A stretch of DNA of 24,202 nucleotides from RGIG4140 sp045532865 (GCA_045532865.1 JAZSGT010000022.1:1-24202), one strand, 5' to 3'. Positions 14,320 to 21,931 are shown, counted from the first letter of the stretch. Numbers and translations are program-made. Notes: a model not told the origin generated them from the sequence alone.

Positions 14320-14347
14320 GTAACCTCCTTATATAAGTTTACCCTTC

Positions 14348-14377
14348 AAAATAAGGCTTGAAAAAGTCTTGAGTCAA
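14348..14377 (-). promoter_or_regulatory. Candidate promoter of the repeat-peptide gene
   Basis: Minus strand: TTGACT (14377-14372), 18-bp spacer, TATTTT (14353-14348, 4 of 6). The -10 is weak, which might mean an activator or another sigma factor. Confidence 0.4.
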
Positions 14378-14436
14378 TAAAAAATCTTTATTTTTTCAAA
14401 TAAATATTCTTTTTTGTTAAAGTAAGTTTATTCTGC

Positions 14437-14465
14437 TTGAAAAATAATTCAAAATCTGTTAAAAT
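14437..14465 (+). promoter_or_regulatory. Promoter of queH
   Basis: TTGAAA (14437-14442), 17-bp spacer, TAAAAT (14460-14465). Seven bases after the -10 comes 14472, two bases before the queH ATG at 14474, so the message would be leaderless or nearly so. Confidence 0.55.
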
Positions 14466-14473
14466 ATTGCCTT

Positions 14474-15043
14474 ATGAAAAAAGAAACTATTGAAATGGAT
14501 TTTTTAAGTGAGGGGGCTAAAATTTTGCTCCTTTCTTGTTGTGCGCCTTGTTCGATTGAGGTGATTTTGCGTCTTAAAAAAATGGGGGTTTGCTTTACGG
14601 TTCTTTTTTATAATCCAAATATCAGGTCGTTTGAAGAATATCAAAAACGGTTGGAAGAAAATAAACGTCTTTGTTTTGAAGAGGGGGTTCCCTTTATTGA
14701 TTTGCCTTGGGAACAAGAGGCGTGGTGTAAACTTGTTAAAGGGTTTGAAAATGAGCCAGAACGAGGACGGCGTTGTGACAAGTGTTTTGCCATGCGTTTA
14801 GAGCGAGCTGCCAAGTTTGCAAAAGAAAACGGTTTCACACATTTTACTTCTGTTCTTGGTATTTCAAGGTACAAGAATTTTGAACAAGTAACATCAATTG
14901 CGTTGAATATTTCACAACAAGAAAATATTCCATATATTTCAACAAATTGGCGCAAAAATGGTGGGGAAGATTTGCGAGCCAAGCTGGCAAAGGAAAGGGC
15001 ATTGTATCATCAAAGCTATTGTGGTTGCTCTCCAAGGGAATAA
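14474..15043 (+). CDS. queH: Epoxyqueuosine reductase QueH
   Basis: 189 residues of the QueH (DUF208) family. It performs the last step of queuosine synthesis, reducing epoxyqueuosine in tRNA to queuosine, as a cobalamin-independent alternative to QueG. All expected cysteines are present: the SCCAPC motif (Cys22, Cys23, Cys26), RRCDKC (Cys101, Cys104) and the C-terminal YCGC (Cys183, Cys185). These carry the Fe-S cluster and redox pair. FYNPNI and SVLGISRYKN are further family motifs. No ribosome site precedes the ATG at 14474, and the promoter places the start point right at it. A second in-frame ATG at 14495 also lacks a good ribosome site. No other queuosine gene is nearby. Confidence 0.93.
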   Translation: MKKETIEMDFLSEGAKILLLSCCAPCSIEVILRLKKMGVCFTVLFYNPNIRSFEEYQKRLEENKRLCFEEGVPFIDLPWEQEAWCKLVKGFENEPERGRRCDKCFAMRLERAAKFAKENGFTHFTSVLGISRYKNFEQVTSIALNISQQENIPYISTNWRKNGGEDLRAKLAKERALYHQSYCGCSPRE

Positions 15044-15073
15044 AGAATTATTCTAGAGCTTTTTTCAAAACCT

Positions 15074-15105
15074 CGTGTACGTTTTTGTGTACACGTCGAT
15101 TTTTT
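15074..15105 (+). terminator. Probable terminator of queH
   Basis: Stem CGTGTAC / GTACACG with an 8-nt loop, then TCGATTTTTT. It lies 30 bp after the queH stop. Confidence 0.65.
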
Positions 15106-15295
15106 AAAAAAACACTATTACAACTCTTTCTTTTCTTAGAGGAGAACTATATCTAAGTTATTTTTGATCAAAAAAATGGAAATGAAGTTTTTTATCATGG
15201 GGTCAAAATTTTATAACAATTCTTTAAGCTTTGAATGAATAATGCTTTTTAACATATTATATAATATATATTATTGTAGCTTAAATGTTTTGTTT

Positions 15296-15466
15296 TTAGT
15301 CCATTGCACTTGGGGCATTTGGGTTCATTTTAAACCATTGGTCGATAAATTCTTCAATCTCACTTTCATCCATACCACATCTTATTTTTAGCATTGTTTT
15401 TTTGAAAATGAGTGTCTCTGAGCCTTTCATAATTTCATTTGCTGTCCATAAATCTAAAACTGTCAT
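15296..15466 (-). CDS. Small hypothetical protein, 56 aa
   Basis: A short frame with an ATG at 15466 preceded by AAGGG (5-6 nt spacing) and a TAA at 15296. It starts MTVLDLWTANEIMKGS and ends QWFKMNPNAPSAMD. The middle has three Lys-rich residues runs (FKKTMLK), a Cys and an acidic helix DESEIEEFIDQWF. It is soluble and predicted helical, and I do not recognise it. It is isolated between queH and the lipoprotein gene, facing the other way. The amino-acid composition and ribosome site look genuine, but the length leaves doubt. Confidence 0.5.
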   Translation of the reverse strand: MTVLDLWTANEIMKGSETLIFKKTMLKIRCGMDESEIEEFIDQWFKMNPNAPSAMD

Positions 15467-15571
15467 TTTTTACCCTTGCTAAATATAATTTTTTTTATAT
15501 ATAACACAAATTTATTTGTCTGTCAAAGGGGACTTATAAAAAAAATAAATTCAAACACATGTTTAAATAAC

Positions 15572-15600
15572 TTGACAAAATAAATGTTTTTGTGTACATT
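15572..15600 (+). promoter_or_regulatory. Promoter of the lipoprotein gene
   Basis: TTGACA (15572-15577), 17-bp spacer, TACATT (15595-15600, 4 of 6). Followed by a short leader and AAGGAG before the ATG at 15628. Confidence 0.6.
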
Positions 15601-15627
15601 CTTTAAAGTATTTAATAAGGAGATTTT

Positions 15628-16749
15628 ATGCGTCAAACAAAATTACTGTTTTTATTTATGTTGTTGAGTTCTTTGGGATGTAAAGACTCTTCAACTAAAA
15701 AAACAGATGTTTCTGATTATTTAGGAGTGCTTCCTGTTATGCCAATAGCAGGGGGTAATACAAAGCCTCGTCAAGAACATGTTGAGAATCGAAATGATGA
15801 TATAGCTTTAAAAAATGAGCTGTTATCTCAAGCAAGAGAGTATTGTGTCTGTGTGGATGAAACAGCTGTTTCTTATTATGATATTCTTGTTTTTCCAAAT
15901 GGGCAAGGGTTTGATGTTATGCGTGATGGAAAAACGGTTCTTTCAAGCAGTCGTTTGAATCAAACTCAACTTAAACAGATAACGCCACTTATGGGCCAAG
16001 TTTTTGATAAAATAGTGGCATTAGATCAAACGCATGAAATGTTGGAAAATTTATCACCCCAACCAAAAACGGCTCTTGCACAGTTGACAAATCATGAAAG
16101 TAATACGCATATTATTTCAAGAATACGTTTTAAATATCGCATTATTCATTTGGAAAAAGAAATTATAGATCTTATTCAGCAGTCTATTGATTTATCAGTA
16201 ACGCCAACTCAACAAAAAACTGATGAAAAGACATCTCTATCTAATGAAAAATTGGATGCTGATAAGAGCTGTTCTTTTATTGAGTTAAGAGATTTACAAG
16301 GAAATTTATATGAAATAGCTGTTTCTCAAGATGTAACATTTTTTGAAGTTAAGCTCAATTCTGAACCAGTTGTTCAAAGCTTAAAACTTGAACCTCATAT
16401 GTTGGAAAAAGTAACACCTGTGATGCAAGATGTACTTGTAAACATAAATAAAATAGCAAAAGATGAAGAAAATTTGATTATTGTTACACCTAAAACAGCT
16501 TTAGGGTTGCCAGTTAAGCCCAGTGATAAAAATATCATTACTAGAACTCGATTAGAAAGCAGAATAGATCAGGCTAAGAATTTAATTCTTCAAAATGTTT
16601 CTAATGTTTTTGAAATGCTTAAACAAGAAACTGAACCCTCAAATGAAAATGAAGAAAAAAATGAACCTGTTAAGGTAAATTCTTCTTCTGTTGATCAACG
16701 TATTTCTTTCATAACACAGAAGAAATCTTTTGTTTTTCAAAGAGTTTAA
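15628..16749 (+). CDS. Putative lipoprotein with an internally duplicated domain
   Basis: 373 residues, not recognised. Residues 1-18 are a lipoprotein-type signal (KLLFLFMLLSSLGC, Cys18), with a slightly atypical lipobox SLGC. After a linker there are two copies of one domain at about 69-190 and 212-333. Matching landmarks are ITPLMGQV (118) with VTPVMQDV (262), PKTAL (146) with PKTAL (288), and IISRIRF (162) with IITRTRL (303). The domains are predicted alpha/beta, ending in a long helix. A Glu/Asn/Lys-rich linker and a basic tail (KKSFVFQRV) close the protein. It is probably anchored in the periplasm or outer membrane. It is monocistronic, with its own promoter (15572-15600) and terminator. 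Confidence 0.75.
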   Translation: MRQTKLLFLFMLLSSLGCKDSSTKKTDVSDYLGVLPVMPIAGGNTKPRQEHVENRNDDIALKNELLSQAREYCVCVDETAVSYYDILVFPNGQGFDVMRDGKTVLSSSRLNQTQLKQITPLMGQVFDKIVALDQTHEMLENLSPQPKTALAQLTNHESNTHIISRIRFKYRIIHLEKEIIDLIQQSIDLSVTPTQQKTDEKTSLSNEKLDADKSCSFIELRDLQGNLYEIAVSQDVTFFEVKLNSEPVVQSLKLEPHMLEKVTPVMQDVLVNINKIAKDEENLIIVTPKTALGLPVKPSDKNIITRTRLESRIDQAKNLILQNVSNVFEMLKQETEPSNENEEKNEPVKVNSSSVDQRISFITQKKSFVFQRV

Positions 16750-16780
16750 AAAACAAGGGATTAATTTAATCCCTTGTTTT
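16750..16780. terminator. Bidirectional terminator between convergent genes
   Basis: Perfect inverted repeat (AAAACAAGGGATTAA and its complement around 16765), with T-runs on both strands. It directly follows the lipoprotein stop and is 19 bp from the stop of the antiporter gene on the other strand. Confidence 0.9.
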
Positions 16781-16798
16781 GATTTGTTTTTTCTTTTT

Positions 16799-18289
16799 TT
16801 AGAGGCTGATAATCCCATGTGAAAAAGCATAAATTGCAACCAAAGCTGTTGCAATAATAATCACACAAAGCGCTTTTTCTGGATCAGAAAAAATAAAAGG
16901 TGTTGTCTCTTTTCTTTCTTCAAAGAAAAATCTTGCCCCTTGTTCATGGCGTGAAATCATATAAAGAGGAATACCAATTGCAATAAATATCACAGCCATG
17001 AGTAAATAACTAAGCCCAGCAGCATAAATGAGCCATAAAGCATAAATGGAACCTAAAAAGCCTGTTACAAGAGCAGTAAATCTTGAAATACCAGCTTGTT
17101 TTTGAAATTCGTGATCCTCACAAATCTTCCAAAGGTAAAGGGCGCTTATAAAATAAGCAGGAAGTACCATAACACCTGTGATAGATAGCATGGTATTCCA
17201 AGCGTTGTTTGAAAAATAAACAAGAGCCATGGCAAGTTGCATTAAAAAGCTTGTAACCCAAAGTGATATATTTGGAGAGCCATTTTTGTTTTCATGTGCA
17301 AAAATTTTGGGAAAAGCTCCATTTTTTGCCATTGTGTGAGGCATTTCAGCCACAATCATGGTCCATGAAAGCCAGCTGGCTAAGATTGCAATGAGCATAC
17401 CAATATTCATTAAATAACTACCCCAAGAGCCAACAACGTGCTCTAAAACACCGGCCGTGGAGGGGTTGGGAATTTTAGCCAATTCTGCCTGTGAAAGTAT
17501 CCCAAATGGTAAAATAGATAAGAGAACATAAATAATCAAACAACCTAAAAAGCCAATAAGCGTTGCTTTGCCCACGTCTGATTGTTTATCTGCTCGTCCA
17601 GAAAGGACAACGGCACCTTCAATACCAATAAATGCCCATAATGTAACAAGCATTGTATTTTTAATTTGTTCGCTCACAGAGCCTAATTTGTCATCAACAC
17701 CTTGTCCCCAAAAGTCAAAATCAAATTTATCAAAATTAAAGACTGCCGCTGCAATGATAATAAACAAGACAAGAGGCACAATTTTGGCAATTGTAACAAC
17801 AAGGTTGATAAATGCTGCTTGTTTGACGCCTCTTAAAACCAAAAAGTTGAAAAACCAAATTAAAAGTGAGCCTCCAATAATGGAATTTAAATTATTTCCA
17901 CCGGTAAATACGCCTGGAAAAAAATAATTCAATGCATCCATTGTGATAACAGCATAACCCACATTGCCAAATATTTGACAGAGCCAATAACTCCATCCAA
18001 TATTAAACCCCATAAAGGGACCAAACCCAGCTTTGGCATACATATAAATACCGGATGTTAAATCAGGTTTTACATTTGCTAATATGCGAAATGTATTTGC
18101 AATAAAATACATGCCAAATCCTGTAATAACCCAAGCAAGTATGACAGCACCAACAGCTGCGCTTTGAGCCATGTTTTGGGGAAGTGAAAAAATACCTCCA
18201 CCAATCATTGAGCTAACAACAATGGCTGCAAGTCCAAAAATGCCGAGTTTTGAAGAGGATGACATGTTTGTTTGTTGTGATTTAGACAT
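16799..18289 (-). CDS. aaxC: APC-family arginine/agmatine (or arginine/ornithine) antiporter, AaxC/ArcD type
   Basis: 496 residues with about 12-13 transmembrane helices. It belongs to the basic amino acid/polyamine antiporter group of the APC superfamily. The first helix has the substrate-site signature SSMIGGGIFSLPQNMA (residues 26-41), and the conserved FGPFMGFNIGWSYWLCQ and WAFIGIEGAVVLSGRA follow. It exchanges an imported cationic amino acid for its product. The gene next to it encodes an arginine decarboxylase, so arginine/agmatine exchange, as in chlamydial AaxC, is the best reading. A lone ArcD would be arginine/ornithine, but no arginine deiminase genes are here. Start: AAGGAGAAAAT before ATG, just after a terminator hairpin that separates it from the decarboxylase gene. 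Confidence 0.85.
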   Translation of the reverse strand: MSKSQQTNMSSSSKLGIFGLAAIVVSSMIGGGIFSLPQNMAQSAAVGAVILAWVITGFGMYFIANTFRILANVKPDLTSGIYMYAKAGFGPFMGFNIGWSYWLCQIFGNVGYAVITMDALNYFFPGVFTGGNNLNSIIGGSLLIWFFNFLVLRGVKQAAFINLVVTIAKIVPLVLFIIIAAAVFNFDKFDFDFWGQGVDDKLGSVSEQIKNTMLVTLWAFIGIEGAVVLSGRADKQSDVGKATLIGFLGCLIIYVLLSILPFGILSQAELAKIPNPSTAGVLEHVVGSWGSYLMNIGMLIAILASWLSWTMIVAEMPHTMAKNGAFPKIFAHENKNGSPNISLWVTSFLMQLAMALVYFSNNAWNTMLSITGVMVLPAYFISALYLWKICEDHEFQKQAGISRFTALVTGFLGSIYALWLIYAAGLSYLLMAVIFIAIGIPLYMISRHEQGARFFFEERKETTPFIFSDPEKALCVIIIATALVAIYAFSHGIISL

Positions 18290-18302
18290 ATTTTCTCCTT
18301 AA

Positions 18303-18333
18303 AGAAAAAAAGCGGCCTTATTTAAAGCCGCTT
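18303..18333 (-). terminator. Intrinsic terminator or attenuator between decarboxylase and antiporter genes
   Basis: On the minus strand AAGCGGC-TTT-AAAT-AAG-GCCGCTT (stem about 10 bp with a G-T pair) is followed by seven or more T. It is 10 bp after the decarboxylase stop and the T-run ends about 14 bp before the antiporter ATG. It has the form of a full intrinsic terminator. Confidence 0.8.
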
Positions 18334-18343
18334 CAAATAAGTT

Positions 18344-18949
18344 TTATTTTTCAACATGAACGGCAGGGGCAAATTCAAAGTTTAAGAACCCAAGAGCCGT
18401 TAATGAATAACCAAACGCTTCTGTGATGTTGACAAAGTTGTGGAAGAATTGAAAATCACTGTGTTGTTCAACGCCTCTGAGTTCAAGCTCATGATTAAGT
18501 GATTTTGTCAACCACATTTGAGCATGCGCAGAGGCAATATCATCATCAATGAATGTATCGAAATATTCCACATATTCAGCAGCCCATCCACCAATAAAGT
18601 TGCCTTTTTTGTCTTTTCCCCAAACAATACCAACACCGGTTGCGATGGCTTTGTGTTCTTCTCGTTTAGCGCCATTGCCTGCCATAATGACTTCTAAAAC
18701 AGCCCCGTGCTTGAATTGATTTTTAACCTGTTCAATAGGGACAATATTGCCAAATAATTCAGGAGGCAAAACAGAGGTATATGGAACGATGTTGAAATCT
18801 TGAATTTGAGCATCTAATAAAGCTGAATCATAACAAAATGTTTCAAATGGTTGAGGGGGAATTCCATCTTGAGCTTGTCCTGCTCCACCGGTATAAAAAG
18901 CAAGAGTAGGGTATCTTGTTCCAAGAGTTAAATTTGTATTTGTTGTCAT
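18344..18949 (-). CDS. aaxB: Pyruvoyl-dependent arginine decarboxylase (AaxB type)
   Basis: 201 residues, normal for the bacterial family. It decarboxylates arginine to agmatine and CO2, consuming a proton, using a pyruvoyl group made by self-cleavage. The cleavage region is clear: YTSVLPPELFG with Thr58-Ser59, so Ser59 should become the pyruvoyl of the larger subunit, as at the Thr-Ser site of chlamydial AaxB. Before it, YDSALLDAQIQDFNIV is the usual beta-subunit core. After it, GAVLEVIMAG, ATGVGIVWG and GGWAAEYVEYF match the family pattern. The start has AGGAG. A promoter overlapping a direct repeat lies upstream. It forms a functional set with the antiporter (16799-18289) and the porin (20470-21789). 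Confidence 0.9.
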   Translation of the reverse strand: MTTNTNLTLGTRYPTLAFYTGGAGQAQDGIPPQPFETFCYDSALLDAQIQDFNIVPYTSVLPPELFGNIVPIEQVKNQFKHGAVLEVIMAGNGAKREEHKAIATGVGIVWGKDKKGNFIGGWAAEYVEYFDTFIDDDIASAHAQMWLTKSLNHELELRGVEQHSDFQFFHNFVNITEAFGYSLTALGFLNFEFAPAVHVEK

Positions 18950-19015
18950 AATAATTCTCCTATAAAAAAATTAAGCACGTTTTTAAACAGATTATTTATG
19001 TTTCTTGTGCTTGAT

Positions 19016-19062
19016 AGATATAATTCTTTTGTCTTTAAAATCAATGAGATATATTCTTTTGT
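19016..19062 (-). promoter_or_regulatory. Direct repeat over the arginine decarboxylase promoter (possible operator)
   Basis: Two near-identical copies of AGATATAATTCTTTTGT / AGATATATTCTTTTGT (plus-strand writing) lie at 19016-19032 and 19047-19062. The starts are 31 bp apart, close to three helical turns. A candidate promoter for the minus-strand gene (TTGATT 19044-19039, 16 bp, TATATC 19022-19017) has its -10 inside the proximal copy. Same-face spacing suggests a regulator binding site, or else duplicated promoters. Confidence 0.5.
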
Positions 19063-19143
19063 AGGGGTTGAGGGCTCTTTTTTTTGTTCCCATATTTTTT
19101 ATGTTCAATTTTGTTATTGAAATATGAAAAAAAGGAGAAACAA

Positions 19144-19455
19144 ATGAAAAAAATTTTATTACCATTATTTGCTTTTGGATTGGCTTTTTCAGTTTTTGGG
19201 GTAAATGCTGCTGAGGTTTCAGGAAAGGTTGTTGGTAAAAAAGATGACGTTATTCATGTACAACCAACAAACAGCACACAACATCAAGAATTTAAAATGA
19301 CGCCTCAAACAAAATATTACCAAAAAGAGCAAAAAAAATCAGCTAGCTCAGCAGAGGTTGATGTGAATGAATTTGTAGAAGTTATTTATTCTATTGACCC
19401 AAAAACAAACGAAGCAGTTATTGATGAAATCATTGTTGTCGATTTTATTGATTAA
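19144..19455 (+). CDS. Small periplasmic protein, 103 aa
   Basis: Start at the ATG 19144, which has AAGGAG about 7 nt upstream; the frame is open for 20 codons more without a ribosome site. Residues 1-22 form a Sec signal peptide (MKKILLPLFAFGLAFSVFGV, cut after NA). The mature 81 residues are predicted beta-rich: AEVSGKVVGKKDDVIHVQP, a Lys/Ser-rich loop, then VNEFVEVIYSIDPKTNEAVI. The pattern (a SGKVVG start and a closing V-E-V strand pair) recalls small OB-like periplasmic domains such as DUF5666, but this is a guess. It lies between the decarboxylase and flippase genes in the opposite direction. Whether it belongs to the arginine system is unknown. Confidence 0.7.
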   Translation: MKKILLPLFAFGLAFSVFGVNAAEVSGKVVGKKDDVIHVQPTNSTQHQEFKMTPQTKYYQKEQKKSASSAEVDVNEFVEVIYSIDPKTNEAVIDEIIVVDFID

Positions 19456-19486
19456 TTTGAAAGACCCAGTTTATTCATAGGTTCTT

Positions 19487-19524
19487 AAAAAAAGCAGATG
19501 CATTTTAATGCGTCTGTTTTTTTG
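19487..19524. terminator. Bidirectional terminator
   Basis: Stem CAGATGCAT / ATGCGTCTG (one T-G pair) with a 4-nt loop, flanked by A7 and T7. It ends the plus-strand periplasmic gene. It also overlaps the last codons of the convergent flippase-type gene, whose stop lies in the loop. Confidence 0.85.
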
Positions 19525-20467
19525 TGTATTTATGGATTTTAAGTTTTTTTAATTTGTTTTGGTGTATCTTGTTAATTCCAAGATAGGTAATTGCCATAAA
19601 AAATGGAAGTATAAAATAAATAACACGATAAAGCGCGAAAGAAGCAAGTATTGTTCCTTTTTCTTGAGTACTGTGTGGAAAAAGAATGATAAATAAGCTT
19701 TCAAGTACACCAATGCCGGCTGGAACTTGAGATAGGTAAGATAAAGACATGGCAGTTGTGAATATAATAAATACCTTGATAAAAGAAACATCCATGAAGT
19801 AGTCTAAAAATACATAAAAAGTCAAAAACATAGTCATAAAATCAAACAAACCTACTAATAGACCTGAGTATGTTTGATTAATTGAGGGGGCTTTGAGTGT
19901 GATTTTGCCAATCCAAATGCTACGCCCTTTTTTAATAATTTCTTCAAAATAAAATAAGAAACCCATAATAATTAAAAAGGCGCTTAAGTAAAGAAGTGAT
20001 AAATAATGATAGCTCTTAAGAGTGTTATCAATTGTTTCTAAAAAAACGGCTAAAACAAAAGCAAGTGCAAGACCTAATAAAACAGTTAAAGTTTCAAATG
20101 AAATTAAAAGGAATATTTCTTTTTTTGTAAACCCAAGAGGCTTTAAAAATAAATATCTGATTGCTCCACCAGAGGCATAGATGTGTCCAGCAAGATTGCT
20201 GATTGCAAAACTTATGCTGGACATGGGCAGAACTTTTTTATAGGGTAATTTTTTTTGAATGTATGAAAGGCCAACAAGGTCATAGCCTGATAAGATTACA
20301 AAGTTAATTCCTGTTATAATGATGCTTGTCAAAATCAAAAGAAAAGGGGTTGATTGAACAATTTCAACAAGTTTTTTAACTCCAACCAGTTCTACCTCTT
20401 TTTTGATTAGGAAAAGGGCTGCTATAAAGAAAACAAAGCTAATTAATTTTATTATTTTGTCAAGCAT
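19505..20467 (-). CDS. UPF0104 / lysylphosphatidylglycerol-synthase-type transmembrane protein
   Basis: 320 residues with about 8 transmembrane helices. It matches the flippase-type domain seen in MprF N-termini and in YbhN/AglD (UPF0104). Family signs are the SNLAGHIYASGGAIRYLFL stretch near residue 90, the helix-rich middle, SQVPAGIGVLESLF at about 245, and ALYRVIYFILPF near the end. These are inner-membrane proteins, some of which flip aminoacyl-lipids. There is no synthase domain, so the stand-alone form would be a lipid transporter or modifier of unknown substrate. The ATG is 2 bp after the porin stop with no separate ribosome site, so its translation depends on the porin gene. Confidence 0.85.
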   Translation of the reverse strand: MLDKIIKLISFVFFIAALFLIKKEVELVGVKKLVEIVQSTPFLLILTSIIITGINFVILSGYDLVGLSYIQKKLPYKKVLPMSSISFAISNLAGHIYASGGAIRYLFLKPLGFTKKEIFLLISFETLTVLLGLALAFVLAVFLETIDNTLKSYHYLSLLYLSAFLIIMGFLFYFEEIIKKGRSIWIGKITLKAPSINQTYSGLLVGLFDFMTMFLTFYVFLDYFMDVSFIKVFIIFTTAMSLSYLSQVPAGIGVLESLFIILFPHSTQEKGTILASFALYRVIYFILPFFMAITYLGINKIHQNKLKKLKIHKYTKKQTH

Positions 20468-20469
20468 GG

Positions 20470-21789
20470 TTAGAACATAAATGTTGCCCGTAAAGATGCA
20501 ACAGTTGCTGTGTTTGATTTTTTATTTAAAGCAGGATTAATGTAAAATTGAATATCAGGTGTTATGGTAACAAATGAAGATATCCCCCAAGCCCAATAAG
20601 CTTCAACAATGTTTTCTACGGATCTATTTTGTTCTTCAAAATAAGATTTGTTGATTTTATTCATTGCAAAGGCAAGTCCAATTTGGTCTAATTCATTTCG
20701 ATTGAGGGGATTGTTATAAACACCTCCTAACACATATGATTGGTTAAATCCATTAATACCTTTACTAACACCATTGATTCTGCCAAAAACAGCCCATTTT
20801 TTACCAATATTTTGTTGAACATTAAAACTCCATCCTTTGGCATTTCCTTCTTGTTCTGGTACGCTTGGTTGGTGATAAAGGAGAACAGAAAGTTGTAAAG
20901 CACCTAAAGCATTTGTAGGAGAAAGTGTGGCACTAATAAAGGGAGTGTATTTTTTTTCTTTAAAGTGGGATGAGTTCAATCTATCCCCTGAAACATTTGT
21001 TGCATCTTGAAGACCTGCACTTAAACTGATTAAATTGTTGGGTGTAACTGTAACATATCCCCCAAGTCCTGCCGAAGGGTAAAGGCTTGTTTGGTTTTGG
21101 GAGAGGGCTTCGTTTATAAAGTTGATCTGTTGATTTGAATTATAAGTTGTTCCATCAAAGTTATAAAGGGGAAATTGTCCCAATGTAACGCTGAGCCACT
21201 TGAATGCGCCTGCAAATTGATGGGTGTATGACAACTGGTCAAAATAATTAGCTTTTTCTGTATAATCATTCAAGCTTGTTGCAATACCAATATTGTTCCC
21301 CAAAATAGAAGCATTTTGATTCCAATAGCGAACTAAGGTATAAGCCATTTGAATGGAGCCAGCTCCAAAGGTAGATGAATTAAATAAATCCCAGTTTAAA
21401 GAACCATAATATTGTGTTTGCCAAGGGGTAATATGGCCATTTGGGGCACCACGTTGCCCTAAAATGGAGGCATCAATGGTGTATGAAATACCCGTTGCAT
21501 TGGTGAACTCTTGTTTTGCTTTGATATAATCGTGAGCCCATGTGTTTGGGGTTGATTTATGTTTTTTATGCAAAGATTGGCTTTGTGCTTGCCTCATGCT
21601 AACAGATTTTGCCAGAGTGTTTGAATGGCGTTTTTTAGATTGAGCTAAGGTGTGATAGGTGGTTTCATCTTCTTGAACGGCAACAAAAGGTGAAATTTCA
21701 GCTGTTTGAATAAGAAAACTTTGAGCGTTGGCATGATTGATTTGTGCAAAAACAGCAAGAGCTGTTGATAAAAATAAAAAATTTTTCAT
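20470..21789 (-). CDS. aaxA: OprB-family outer-membrane porin (AaxA type)
   Basis: 439 residues. A signal peptide of 22 residues ends in HANA. A basic, low-complexity stretch of about 60 residues follows, then a beta-barrel of the carbohydrate-selective OprB family: GYYVTIDA-like ISYTIDASILG, WDLFNSSTFGAGSIQMAYT, TLGQFPLYNFDGTTYN, WSFNVQQNIGKKWAVFGRI, and the closing VEAYWAWGISSFVTITPDIQFYINP ending in Phe. OprB proteins carry sugars, but chlamydial AaxA of this family passes arginine, and this gene shares a locus with AaxB- and AaxC-like genes. I therefore infer arginine/agmatine passage; the sugar role is not ruled out. Start: AGGAG before ATG. A weak promoter (TTGACA at 21850-21845) is upstream. 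Confidence 0.8.
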   Translation of the reverse strand: MKNFLFLSTALAVFAQINHANAQSFLIQTAEISPFVAVQEDETTYHTLAQSKKRHSNTLAKSVSMRQAQSQSLHKKHKSTPNTWAHDYIKAKQEFTNATGISYTIDASILGQRGAPNGHITPWQTQYYGSLNWDLFNSSTFGAGSIQMAYTLVRYWNQNASILGNNIGIATSLNDYTEKANYFDQLSYTHQFAGAFKWLSVTLGQFPLYNFDGTTYNSNQQINFINEALSQNQTSLYPSAGLGGYVTVTPNNLISLSAGLQDATNVSGDRLNSSHFKEKKYTPFISATLSPTNALGALQLSVLLYHQPSVPEQEGNAKGWSFNVQQNIGKKWAVFGRINGVSKGINGFNQSYVLGGVYNNPLNRNELDQIGLAFAMNKINKSYFEEQNRSVENIVEAYWAWGISSFVTITPDIQFYINPALNKKSNTATVASLRATFMF

Positions 21790-21844
21790 CTTTTTCTCCT
21801 ATTGGTTTATAAAGAATAGATGGATTTAAAAAAAATAAATTCAA

Positions 21845-21850
21845 TGTCAA
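21845..21850 (-). promoter_or_regulatory. Candidate -35 of the porin gene
   Basis: A consensus TTGACA on the minus strand about 55 bp before the ATG. No good -10 stands at the usual distance (TAAATC at 16 bp, AAATCC at 17), so this is weak. Confidence 0.3.
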
Positions 21851-21931
21851 CTAAAGTGCTGTTTTTATGAAATTTTATTAATTTTTTAAAATGAAATAAA
21901 TCTTTAAAATTCAAAAAGTTAAAAAAAATAT

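Noticed and set aside
14641..14982. 113-codon minus-strand frame over queH
   Set aside because: It is the reverse of a complete QueH with all cysteines; no start signal supports it.
15250..15285. AT-only palindromic stretch near 15255-15280 as a third copy of the flanking repeat
   Set aside because: It shares TA-rich words but not the block spacing of the 6169 and 7652 copies.
17568..17927. 119-codon plus-strand frame inside the antiporter gene
   Set aside because: It is antisense to a clear membrane transporter gene, with no ribosome site or recognisable motifs.
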